Positions 1 through 5,952 are shown, counted from the stretch's first letter. The stretch is 6,187 bases of DNA from Hyphomicrobiales bacterium (GCA_003164825.1 PLUH01000080.1:1-6187); one strand, 5' to 3'. The notes: generated by a model from the letters alone, not told the origin. Made by a program: numbers and translations.

Positions 1-173
1 GCTGGGACGGCCTGATTTATCTTTAACTCATTGAAGTTATTATAGTATCTCCATATGCAATCGTCATTCGCGATAACAGATTCAGAGGGGCGTTCGTCGT
101 CGCGGGCGTTTCCCGGTTTCGAATCGTCTTTTCAATAACCCTCCTGGCTTCCCCCATCCCTTGCCTTCCGGAG

Positions 174-189
174 TGTGACGCGCGTCACA
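174..189. promoter_or_regulatory. CRP/FNR-family operator, perfect palindrome
   Basis: The 16-mer TGTGACGCGCGTCACA is its own reverse complement and matches the CRP consensus TGTGA-N6-TCACA at all ten conserved positions. Its centre (181.5) is exactly 32 bp upstream of the centre of a candidate -10 hexamer at 211-216. That is the spacing expected when an activator of this family overlaps the -35 region (class II). The match and spacing are seen in the sequence. That a CRP-type protein binds here, and that it activates the gene starting at 246, is inference. An FNR/FixK protein usually prefers TTGAT half-sites, so a CRP-like cAMP receptor fits better. Confidence 0.6.
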
Positions 190-210
190 GCGCGCAGCGC
201 GGGGCGGCGT

Positions 211-216
211 TAAATT
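211..216 (+). promoter_or_regulatory. Candidate -10 box for the gene at 246
   Basis: TAAATT matches four of six positions of the sigma-70 -10 consensus and lies in a short AT-rich island (210-224) within otherwise GC-rich DNA. With this -10 the transcript would start near A223, giving a leader of about 23 nt that contains the GGAAGGA ribosome binding site (231-237). No good -35 is visible, which fits an activator-dependent promoter using the palindrome at 174-189. The assignment rests on spacing alone. Confidence 0.35.
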
Positions 217-245
217 TTTATTAAGGATTTGGAAGGAATTGCGTC

Positions 246-731
246 ATGAGGATCCTGGTTGCAGTCGCCTGTCTCCTGCCTTTCGCGCTAGCCGCCGAGG
301 CGGGCATCAACAGACATTCGCCCGACGCCGCGGTGAACGCGGCTTACGCCGCCGATGAAACGGCCATTCAGGGCCGTGGCGCTGGAATCATGGGCGACAA
401 TACGCTTCGATCGCGCTTCTTCTCGCGCTCGCTCCTGCGCTCGCTCGCCGCCAACGAGGTCATTGCCGACGCGCGCACCGCGCCCCCGGCGGTGGTTGGC
501 GATCTGTTCAGCGACCAGGCGCCCCATATGGTGGCGCTGCGGGTCGCCCCGATCTCGGAAAACCGCGACACCGCGAAGGTTTTGGCCGAGTTCGCCCGCG
601 GCGACGGCGCCCGGGAGCGGCTGACCTACGCCATGGTTTACGAGCGTGGCGAGTGGCGCATCGACGACATCACCTACGCCATGCTCGACGGCGAAAGCCA
701 CACCCTGCGCGGCGAACTGGCCGCGAACTAG
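246..731 (+). CDS. Small exported protein, DUF3828-like, function unknown
   Basis: This encodes 161 residues. The N-terminus (MRILVAVACLLPFALAAEA) is a short Sec signal peptide with a likely cut after AEA, so the mature protein should be periplasmic. The mature part has a helix-rich first half containing FFSRSLLRSLAANE (about 58-71). The second half has beta-strand character: AKVLAEFARG, then LTYAMVYERGEWRIDDI (about 125-141) and a final LRGEL. An extracytoplasmic protein whose late strand reads 'YxxVxExGxWRIDDI' and which ends in a leucine-rich tail resembles the DUF3828/NTF2-like families; this is pattern recognition, not a search. ATG 246 has a good ribosome binding site, GGAAGGA at 231-237, 8 nt upstream. 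The gene probably has its own CRP-type promoter. No enzymatic residues are evident and no function is proposed. Confidence 0.75.
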   Translation: MRILVAVACLLPFALAAEAGINRHSPDAAVNAAYAADETAIQGRGAGIMGDNTLRSRFFSRSLLRSLAANEVIADARTAPPAVVGDLFSDQAPHMVALRVAPISENRDTAKVLAEFARGDGARERLTYAMVYERGEWRIDDITYAMLDGESHTLRGELAAN

Positions 732-766
732 TCGATAGAGTCTCCTGCGGTCCGCCGCAAAACTCA

Positions 767-899
767 CGCGCGAGAGGAGCTGCAAATCAAGGATGCGTCA
801 TAAGGCGACGGGGCTCTGTTCCAAGAACGGACTTCGGGACGCACCGCTCCAGCGGCGGCCCTTTTCGGGTCGTCCTTGATTTGCACCTCCTCTCGCGCG
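767..899. repeat. Large imperfect inverted repeat (29-nt arms, 75-nt interior)
   Basis: Positions 767-795 pair with 871-899 at 27 of 29 positions. The mismatches are at 780/886 (C/C) and 794/872, the latter a T-G wobble. The interior (796-870) can form smaller hairpins, for example CTGTTC-CAA-GAACGG around 816-830 and CCGCT-CC-AGCGG around 844-855. No clear direct repeat flanks the arms and no T-run follows either end, so neither a MITE target-site duplication nor an intrinsic terminator is evident. It could be a structured RNA, a small non-autonomous mobile element or a protein-binding site. It fills much of the 732-1018 gap, in which I recognise no other feature. Confidence 0.7.
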
Positions 900-1018
900 C
901 TTTCCGTCAGCCGCGCGAGCCGACGAACCCGTCCTTCACATCAGAGTGATCGCGCTCGGGGCTTCCGGGGCGCCTCCCCCGCGCGTATGCTCGAGCGGGC
1001 GGGGCGGAGGAGGCTTGG

Positions 1019-1780
1019 GTGCGCGGATTGCGGATCGGCCTGGCGCTCGGCGCCGCGGTCGTCGTTGCGGTCTTCGCGCCGCAAGCGCGCCGGGCGGGCG
1101 CCGCCGGGGCGCCGGTCGCCGTCGACGCCGCGATCGTGCTGGCGGCGGATGTCTCCCGCAGCATCGACGACGACGAGTTCGCGCTCCAGCGGCGCGGCTA
1201 CGCTGACGCAATCCAGAGCCAGCAACTTCTCGATGCGGTCTCGACCGGGCCGCACGGCGCGATCGCGCTCGCCTATGTCGAATGGGCCGGCGACGGCGAG
1301 GACAAGGTCGTGGTCGACTGGGCGGTGATCCGTAACCAGGCCGACGCACAAGCGTTCACCGCTGCGCTGACCGCGGCGCCGAGGTCGTTCGTCGGCCGGA
1401 CGGCGATCGGCACGGCGATCGATTTCTCGTTCGCGATGTTCGCCGAGAGCGCGTTTTCGACCGACCGCAGGGTGATCGACGTCTCGGGCGACGGCACCAA
1501 CAACCAAGGCCGCCAGGTCATGGAGGCGCGCGACGCCGCGGTCGGGGCCGGAGCGGTCATCAACGGGCTCGCGATCTTCAACAAGAAGGCGGCGGCGATG
1601 GGCGGCTATCTGGCCCTGCACACCAATCCGCCGGGCGGCATCGCCCAATATTACCGCGACAATGTGACCGGCGGTTCTGGCGCGTTCGTGCTGCAGATTG
1701 ATGATTTCAAGAGTTTCGGCGAGGCGATGATGCGCAAGCTCGTCAACGAGATCGCCGACGCCCGCCGGCCCGAGGAGTGA
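1019..1780 (+). CDS. Secreted VWA-domain protein, DUF1194 family
   Basis: This encodes 253 residues from a GTG start, chosen because GGAGGAGG (1006-1013) lies 5 nt upstream and the first 30 residues form a signal sequence (hydrophobic LALGAAVVVAVFA, then an Ala/Gly-rich region with AGAAGA). The mature protein is a von Willebrand factor A fold of about 200 residues. The metal-binding (MIDAS) site is intact: DVSRS (D44, S46, S48), T128 in GRTAIG and D158 in VSGDGTNN. The run VSGDGTNNQG followed by a Gly-Leu-Ala-Ile strand and the late YYRDNVTGG segment is typical of DUF1194 proteins of alphaproteobacteria. The family's function is not established; VWA/MIDAS domains usually bind protein ligands through a divalent cation. 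The gene lies 287 bp after the DUF3828-like gene and converges with the downstream PDZ gene, with 12 bp between stop codons. Confidence 0.9.
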   Translation: MRGLRIGLALGAAVVVAVFAPQARRAGAAGAPVAVDAAIVLAADVSRSIDDDEFALQRRGYADAIQSQQLLDAVSTGPHGAIALAYVEWAGDGEDKVVVDWAVIRNQADAQAFTAALTAAPRSFVGRTAIGTAIDFSFAMFAESAFSTDRRVIDVSGDGTNNQGRQVMEARDAAVGAGAVINGLAIFNKKAAAMGGYLALHTNPPGGIAQYYRDNVTGGSGAFVLQIDDFKSFGEAMMRKLVNEIADARRPEE

Positions 1781-1797
1781 GTCGCTCAGCCCTCACT
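1776..1797. repeat. Short inverted repeat spanning two convergent stop codons
   Basis: AGTGAG (1776-1781) and CTCACT (1792-1797) are exact reverse complements separated by 10 nt. Each arm contains the stop codon of one gene: TGA 1778-1780 of the DUF1194 gene, and TGA 1795-1793 of the minus-strand PDZ gene. The 6-bp stem has no T-run on either side, so it is at best a weak shared transcription end. Confidence 0.3.
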
Positions 1798-2764
1798 GCA
1801 GGCGCGGGCGCTTCATGAAGCTCGAGCGATCGGCCGAACGGATCCGCAAGCCGATCGCCCGGCCGTCGCGCACGATCTCGATCGGGATTTCGACCCCCGC
1901 CGGACCGCGGGTCCAGACCTTGTGGTAGAAATCGCCGAGGCCCTCGATCTCCGATCCGCCGACGCTGGCGAGAACGTCGCCGCGGCGGATGCCGGCGGCG
2001 GCGGCCGGCCCATTCTCGGCCACGCTGGCGACGATGATCTCATCGCCATTTTCGGCCGAGAAGATGCCGAGCCACGGCCGCGCCGGCTTGTTGACGCGGC
2101 CATAGGCCAGAAGATCGTCGAGGACCGGGGGCAGAAGATCGATCGGCACGATCATGTTGATGTCGCGGGGGCCGGTGCGGGCGCTCAACTGTTCGACATG
2201 GAGCGAGCCGATGCCGATCAGCCGGCCGTTGCGGTCGATCGCGCCGGCGCCGCCCCAGAACGGATGGGCGGGGGAGGTGAAGATCGCCTCGTCGAGGAAA
2301 TATTCCCAATAGCCGGCGAACTCCTGCTTGCCGACCACCATCGCCCGGACCGGCTTGGTTCCCGCGCCGGCCGCCACCGTCACCTGATCGCCGAGCTTCG
2401 TCTCGCTCGATCTTCCGAGCTCGAGCGCCGGACAGTCGAGCGGGCCCAGCGCCTGCACCAGGCCGAAGCCGGTCTCGCCATCGACCGCGAGCGCGTGTCC
2501 GGGGGTGACGCGGCCTTCGGCGTCGGCGAGCCAGACGCTCTCGGCCTCCATGATCAGATAGCCGATCGTCAGCACCAGGCCGCTCTCGCGGATGACGACG
2601 CCGCTGCCCGACCGCTGCTCGCCCAGCGTCTGGGCGGTGAAAGCGTCCTCGGGAATCGACGCTTGCACCGTGACGATCGATTTGAGCGCGCGGTCCAGAT
2701 TGACGCCGGGGCCTCGGTTCGGCAGGCCGGCTTGCGGTTCGCCGCGTCGCGGCTTCTCAGTCAT
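1793..2764 (-). CDS. HtrA-like PDZ protein with catalytic triad lost (S1C pseudoprotease)
   Basis: This encodes 323 residues: a trypsin-like double barrel (about 25-215) then one PDZ domain (about 228-308, carboxylate loop PWLGIF at 230-235, later ENGPAAAAGIRRGDVL). The HtrA framework is clear: GSGVVI (53-58), LTIGYLI (65-71) where active proteases read LTNNHVV, DGETGFGLVQ (95-104) where they read DPxTDLALLK, and HPFWGGAGAID (167-177) where they read NPGNSGGPLVN. The positions of His, Asp and Ser are therefore Y69, G99 and G171, so proteolysis is not expected. Peptide binding by the PDZ domain may remain. The N-terminus (MTEKPRRGEPQ) is polar with no signal peptide, unlike exported DegP/DegQ. 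The start at 2764 is supported by GAAAGGA 8 nt upstream; an upstream TTG at 2914 would add 50 residues with no recognisable fold. A scaffold or regulatory role is inference. Confidence 0.85.
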   Translation of the reverse strand: MTEKPRRGEPQAGLPNRGPGVNLDRALKSIVTVQASIPEDAFTAQTLGEQRSGSGVVIRESGLVLTIGYLIMEAESVWLADAEGRVTPGHALAVDGETGFGLVQALGPLDCPALELGRSSETKLGDQVTVAAGAGTKPVRAMVVGKQEFAGYWEYFLDEAIFTSPAHPFWGGAGAIDRNGRLIGIGSLHVEQLSARTGPRDINMIVPIDLLPPVLDDLLAYGRVNKPARPWLGIFSAENGDEIIVASVAENGPAAAAGIRRGDVLASVGGSEIEGLGDFYHKVWTRGPAGVEIPIEIVRDGRAIGLRIRSADRSSFMKRPRLQ

Positions 2765-2772
2765 CGGCCCAA

Positions 2773-2779
2773 TCCTTTC
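2773..2779 (-). promoter_or_regulatory. Ribosome binding site fixing the PDZ protein start
   Basis: Read on the minus strand, GAAAGGA stands 8 nt before ATG 2764. It decides in favour of the 323-residue protein over a longer frame opening at TTG 2914, directly behind the rfbA stop. Confidence 0.6.
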
Positions 2780-2801
2780 GGTTGAAAAGGCGCGGTACAA
2801 C

Positions 2802-2830
2802 ACGTTACTTCGCCAGTCGGGCAGCCGCAA
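2802..2830 (-). promoter_or_regulatory. Weak candidate promoter for the PDZ protein gene
   Basis: On the minus strand TTGCGG (2830-2825), 17 nt, then TAACGT (2807-2802) gives sigma-70-like spacing, 38 nt upstream of the ATG. The -10 match is poor and such pairs occur by chance. Read-through from the rfb operon, whose last stop is 150 bp upstream of this ATG, is an equally good explanation for expression. Confidence 0.2.
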
Positions 2831-2860
2831 TTCGCGCGCGGCCGCAACACGCAGGCGCCT

Positions 2861-2876
2861 CGTCATTGCGATCGAA
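2861..2876. repeat. Degenerate half-copy of the REP-like repeat
   Basis: CGTCATTGCGATCGAA matches the first 16 nt of the palindrome arm at 3867-3882 at 15 of 16 positions and in the same orientation. No matching second arm is visible nearby. It lies 38 nt downstream of the rfbA stop, so repeat sequence occurs on both sides of rfbA. It is probably a decayed or truncated copy. Confidence 0.45.
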
Positions 2877-2914
2877 CACGGTTCTACGGGACGATTATGG
2901 CGGCAAACGTGCAA

Positions 2915-3805
2915 TCACCGCCGCGGCGAGGCGTGGCTGCGCTCCTCGAGCACCGCCATGAGGTATTGCCCGTAGGAGCTCTTGCCGAAGCGGGCGATGA
3001 TTCGCTTGAACTGGGCGACGTCGATGAGGCCGAGGTCGAGGGCGATTTCCTCGGGGCAGCTGATCTTGGCGCCCTGGCGCTGCTCGATGGTCCTGACGAA
3101 GCTCGCAGCGTCGATGAGCGAGTCCGGCGTTCCGGTGTCGAGCCAGGCGAAGCCGCGTCCCATGCGCTCGACGCTCAATGCCCCGGCCTCGAGATAGACG
3201 CGATTGACGTCGGTGATCTCGTACTCGCCGCGCGCCGAAGGCTTGAGCGCCTTGGCGATCTCGACCACCTTCGAATCGTAAAAGTAGAGTCCTGTCACCG
3301 CCCAGTGCGACTTGGGGGCGGCCGGCTTTTCCTCGATCGACAGCGCGCGGAAGGCCGAATCGAATTCGACCACGCCATAGCGTTCCGGATCGGGCACATG
3401 ATAGGCGAACACGGTTGCGCCGCGCTCGCGCGCCGCCGCGCGCCGAAGCTGCTCGCTCAGGCCCGCGCCGTAAAAGATGTTGTCGCCGAGCACCAGCATC
3501 GCCGGACCGCCGGCGACGAACGCCTCGCCGATGACAAAAGCCTGCGCCAGCCCGTTAGGCTCGGGCTGCGCGGCGTATTCGATCCTGATGCCCCATTCCG
3601 CGCCGTCGCCGAGGAGGCGGCGGAACATCGGCAGGTCGTGCGGCGTCGAGATGATGAGAACGTCCCGGATCCCGGCCAGCATGACGACCGAGAGCGGATA
3701 ATAGATCATCGGCTTGTCGTAGACCGGGACAAGCTGCTTCGAGACCGCAAGCGTGATCGGATGGAGCCGCGTGCCCGCGCCGCCGGCCAGAATGATGCCT
3801 TTCAT
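2915..3805 (-). CDS. rfbA: Glucose-1-phosphate thymidylyltransferase (RmlA)
   Basis: This encodes 296 residues, the usual RmlA length. It joins glucose-1-phosphate and dTTP to give dTDP-glucose and pyrophosphate, the first step of dTDP-L-rhamnose synthesis in the cytoplasm. Visible motifs are the nucleotide-binding loop GGAGTRLHPIT (8-18), SKQLVPVYDKPMIYYPL (22-38, with K23 and K31), GDNIFYG (107-113, metal-binding D108), IEEKP (157-161), VTGLYFYD (170-177) and WLDTGTPDSL (221-230, D223). The C-terminus SSYGQYL is typical of the short RmlA form. The ATG start gives the standard N-terminus MKGIILAGG; its ribosome site is modest (AGG, 7 nt upstream). It is the last rfb gene here, separated from rfbB by 159 bp containing a REP-like palindrome, so it may be translated or stabilised differently from the other three. 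Confidence 0.97.
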   Translation of the reverse strand: MKGIILAGGAGTRLHPITLAVSKQLVPVYDKPMIYYPLSVVMLAGIRDVLIISTPHDLPMFRRLLGDGAEWGIRIEYAAQPEPNGLAQAFVIGEAFVAGGPAMLVLGDNIFYGAGLSEQLRRAAARERGATVFAYHVPDPERYGVVEFDSAFRALSIEEKPAAPKSHWAVTGLYFYDSKVVEIAKALKPSARGEYEITDVNRVYLEAGALSVERMGRGFAWLDTGTPDSLIDAASFVRTIEQRQGAKISCPEEIALDLGLIDVAQFKRIIARFGKSSYGQYLMAVLEERSHASPRR

Positions 3806-3866
3806 CGCCGTACCTGTTCCCGATCGCCGCGCGTAAAGTCCGACGATTTCAAAATTGGACCCACCC

Positions 3867-3957
3867 CGTCATTGCGAGCGAAGCGAAGCAATCCATGCTC
3901 ACCGCGCTGCCCTACGAACTCTGGATTGCTTCGTCGCTTACGCTCCTCGCAATGACG
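3867..3957. repeat. REP-like palindromic intergenic repeat between rfbB and rfbA
   Basis: The left arm (3867-3895) begins CGTCATTGCGAG and ends GAAGCAATCCA. The right arm (3922-3957) is its reverse complement apart from several extra bases in the middle, with a 26-nt spacer between. I recall this palindrome as abundant between genes of many alphaproteobacteria. Its chance translation yields peptides such as SLRAKRSNP that contaminate protein databases, and such frames are visible here. It starts 7 nt beyond the rfbB stop and lies inside the operon, so the rfb transcript would carry a long hairpin that could pause transcription or protect upstream mRNA from decay. Confidence 0.85.
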
Positions 3958-3964
3958 GCAGCGC

Positions 3965-5029
3965 CTAAGTCCCGGCCTCGGCGATGACGCCGAGGCGCTC
4001 GCCGGCGTAGACCTTGTCGCGCAGCGGGCGCCACCACCATTCGTTGTCGAGATACCAGCGCACCGTCTTCTCGATCCCGCTCTCGAAAGTCTCGAGCGCG
4101 CGCCAGCCGAGCTCGCGCTCGAGCTTGGTCGCATCGATGGCGTAGCGCCGGTCGTGCCCGGGCCGGTCGGCGACGAAGGCGATGAGGGATTCGTGCGAGC
4201 GGGCAAGCGGGCGAAGGCGGTCGAGGATGGCGCAGATGCGCATCACGACTTCGATGTTGCGGCGCTCGTTGCGGCCGCCGACATTGTATTTCTCGCCGAC
4301 CCGACCGCGCGCGACGATCAGGTCGAGCGCCCGCGCGTGGTCCTCGACATAGAGCCAGTCGCGGACATTGGCGCCTGCGCCATAGACCGGCAGCGGCTTG
4401 CCATGGATGGCGTTGAGGATGATCAGCGGAATGAGCTTCTCGGGGAAGTGATAGGGGCCGTAATTGTTCGAGCAATTCGAGATCAGCGCCGGGAAGCCGT
4501 AAGTGCGCGCCCAGGCCGACACGAGGTGATCGGCGGCGGCCTTCGACGCTGAATAGGGCGAACTCGGATCGTAGGCCGTCTCTTCCACGAACGCGCCGTC
4601 CTCGCCGAGCGAGCCGTAAACCTCGTCGGTCGAGACATGCAGGAAGCGGAAGCTCTCCCGCCGCGGCTCCGGCAGCCCGCGCCAATAGGCTCGCGCGGCT
4701 TCCAGCAGGGAGAACGTGCCGACGATATTGGTCTGGATGAAAGCATCCCCGGCCATGATCGAGCGATCGACATGGCTTTCGGCGGCCAGATGAATCACCT
4801 GGTCGGGAGCGAAGGTCTCGAACGCCTCGGTGAGGGCGCGCCGGTCGCAAATGTCGATCTTGGCGAAGCGGTAGTTGGGCGCATTGTCGATCGCCGCCAG
4901 GGATTGCAGGTTTCCGGCATAGGTCAGCGCGTCGATGTTGAGCACCGAGGCGCCATCGCCGACCAGGCGCCGGCACAAAGCCGAACCGATAAACCCTGCG
5001 CCGCCGGTCACAAGCACTTTGCGCTGCAT
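3965..5029 (-). CDS. rfbB: dTDP-glucose 4,6-dehydratase (RmlB)
   Basis: This encodes 354 residues, the typical length. It is an NAD-dependent extended short-chain dehydrogenase that converts dTDP-glucose to dTDP-4-keto-6-deoxyglucose. The Rossmann motif TGGAGFIG is at 8-15. The family signature IDALTYAGN is at 32-40 and LAAESHVDRSI at 81-91. The active site is STDEVYG (133-139), giving T134, D135 and E136, plus the Y159-SAS-K163 couple. SNCSNNYGPYHFPEKLIP follows in the sugar-binding half, then NVRDWLYVEDH, and late RPGHDRRYAID. I chose ATG 5029 because GGAG sits 5 nt upstream and it places the Rossmann loop at the normal position. An in-frame ATG at 5098 would add 23 unlike residues and overlap rfbD. 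It lies 47 bp after rfbD in the operon. Confidence 0.97.
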   Translation of the reverse strand: MQRKVLVTGGAGFIGSALCRRLVGDGASVLNIDALTYAGNLQSLAAIDNAPNYRFAKIDICDRRALTEAFETFAPDQVIHLAAESHVDRSIMAGDAFIQTNIVGTFSLLEAARAYWRGLPEPRRESFRFLHVSTDEVYGSLGEDGAFVEETAYDPSSPYSASKAAADHLVSAWARTYGFPALISNCSNNYGPYHFPEKLIPLIILNAIHGKPLPVYGAGANVRDWLYVEDHARALDLIVARGRVGEKYNVGGRNERRNIEVVMRICAILDRLRPLARSHESLIAFVADRPGHDRRYAIDATKLERELGWRALETFESGIEKTVRWYLDNEWWWRPLRDKVYAGERLGVIAEAGT

Positions 5030-5034
5030 GAGGT

Positions 5035-5038
5035 CTCC
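5035..5038 (-). promoter_or_regulatory. Ribosome binding site fixing the rfbB start
   Basis: On the minus strand CTGGAGACCTCATG places GGAG 5 nt before ATG 5029. This supports the 354-residue RmlB rather than the upstream in-frame ATG at 5098, which lies inside rfbD. Confidence 0.6.
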
Positions 5039-5076
5039 AGATTGAACCGTCGAGCCTTGCGCCTGTTGCTCGGCGA

Positions 5077-5952
5077 TCAGGCGAGAAGGCGGCCGCAACT
5101 CGCCGCGACCGACTGGCGCCAGTCCGGCAGCCTCAAGCCGTATACGCGAGCAAGCTTTTCGTTGTCGAGGCGGGAATTGGCCGGCCGCCGGGCGGGCGTC
5201 GGGTAGTCGGCGGTCGCAATGCGCTTGACCCGGGTCAAGCGGCGCCCGCGCGCCGCGGCCTCGCCGAACACCGCTTGAGCGAAATCCGCCCAGGTTCCCT
5301 CGCCCGACCCGGTCATGTGGAAAATGCCGCGAAGCGCCGGGGACGAATCGTCCTTCACCCTCGCCGCGATGGCGATCAGGGCGTCGGCGATATCCAGCGC
5401 CGAGGTCGGGTTGCCGCGCTGGTCGGCGACCACGCCGACCTCGTCGCGCGTCTCGTTGAGCCTCAGCATGGTGCGGACGAAGTTCGCCCCGAACGGGCTA
5501 TAGATCCAGGCGGTGCGCAGAATGACGCTGTCCTCGCAACGTCCGGCGACCTCTTTCTCGCCGGCGAGCTTGGAGCGGCCGTAGGCCCCGGTCGGGCCGG
5601 TCGGATCGTCCTCGCGGTAGGGCCGGTCGAGCGCGCCGTCGAACACGTAGTCGGTCGAGAGATGGAGGAGGGGAACGCCGAGACGCTCAGCGGCTTCGGC
5701 CACATGGCCCGCCCCCTCGCCGTTGACCCGAAGGGCGAGAGCCTCCTCCGCCTCCGCCTTGTCGACGGCGGTATAGGCGGCGGCGTTGACGATGACGTCC
5801 GGGCGCGCCGCTTCGAGCCCGGCGAGGACGGCGGCGCGGTCGGTCAGGTCGAACGCCGGCCGGCCGAGCGCGATCACCTCGAGCTTCGGCCCCGCGCGCT
5901 CGATCAGCGATGTCGCCACCTGGCCCTTGGATCCGGTGACCGCGACCCTCAT
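5077..5952 (-). CDS. rfbD: dTDP-4-dehydrorhamnose reductase (RmlD)
   Basis: This encodes 291 residues. It is an NAD(P)H-dependent short-chain reductase that performs the last step, reducing dTDP-4-keto-L-rhamnose to dTDP-L-rhamnose. Visible are the nucleotide loop VTGSKGQV (5-12), where RmlD typically reads G-x-x-G-Q; NAAAYTAVDKAE (56-67); LSTDYVFDG (98-106); and the catalytic YGRSK (Y124, K128). Later come LRTAWIYSPFGANFV, the DQRGNPTSALDIA region, and the C-terminal RRPANSRLDNEKL typical of the family. The start is set at ATG 5952, four residues before the first strand ends. An in-frame start at 5988 would add 12 residues and lie deeper in rfbC. Its ATG overlaps the rfbC stop in ATGA, and no strong Shine-Dalgarno sequence precedes it, so translation is probably coupled to rfbC. 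Confidence 0.97.
   Translation of the reverse strand: MRVAVTGSKGQVATSLIERAGPKLEVIALGRPAFDLTDRAAVLAGLEAARPDVIVNAAAYTAVDKAEAEEALALRVNGEGAGHVAEAAERLGVPLLHLSTDYVFDGALDRPYREDDPTGPTGAYGRSKLAGEKEVAGRCEDSVILRTAWIYSPFGANFVRTMLRLNETRDEVGVVADQRGNPTSALDIADALIAIAARVKDDSSPALRGIFHMTGSGEGTWADFAQAVFGEAAARGRRLTRVKRIATADYPTPARRPANSRLDNEKLARVYGLRLPDWRQSVAASCGRLLA

Noticed and set aside
1..173. AT-rich stretch with TTGAAG and TATAGT near 31-46
   Set aside because: The two boxes are only 4 nt apart, so they do not form a sigma-70 promoter. I see no gene or RNA in this stretch.
746..759. TGCGG-TCCG-CCGCA hairpin just after the gene ending at 731
   Set aside because: The stem is only 5 bp and is followed by AAAA, not a T-run, on the plus strand, so it is not a convincing terminator for that gene.
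767..899. Reading the inverted repeat as 4.5S, 6S or a known riboswitch
   Set aside because: I could not find the conserved SRP tetraloop region, the 6S central bubble pattern or any riboswitch core motif, so no RNA family is claimed.
941..1648. Open frame of 235 codons on the minus strand opposite the DUF1194 gene
   Set aside because: It is very rich in Arg and Asp, typical of complement translation of GC-rich coding DNA. The plus strand has a signal peptide and an intact MIDAS site.
1922..2785. Open frame of 287 codons on the plus strand opposite the PDZ protein
   Set aside because: It is the antisense shadow of a clear HtrA-like gene in GC-rich DNA, with Arg/Asp/Ala-rich composition and no recognisable domain.
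2897..3955. Open frame of 352 codons on the plus strand opposite rfbA
   Set aside because: It is antisense to an unmistakable RmlA, and its C-terminus (SLRAKRSNP) is translated REP repeat.
3802..4206. Minus-strand frames running from rfbB through the intergenic palindrome
   Set aside because: The peptides containing CEERKRRSNP or ARSVSDEAIQ are chance translations of the repeat, a known source of spurious proteins.
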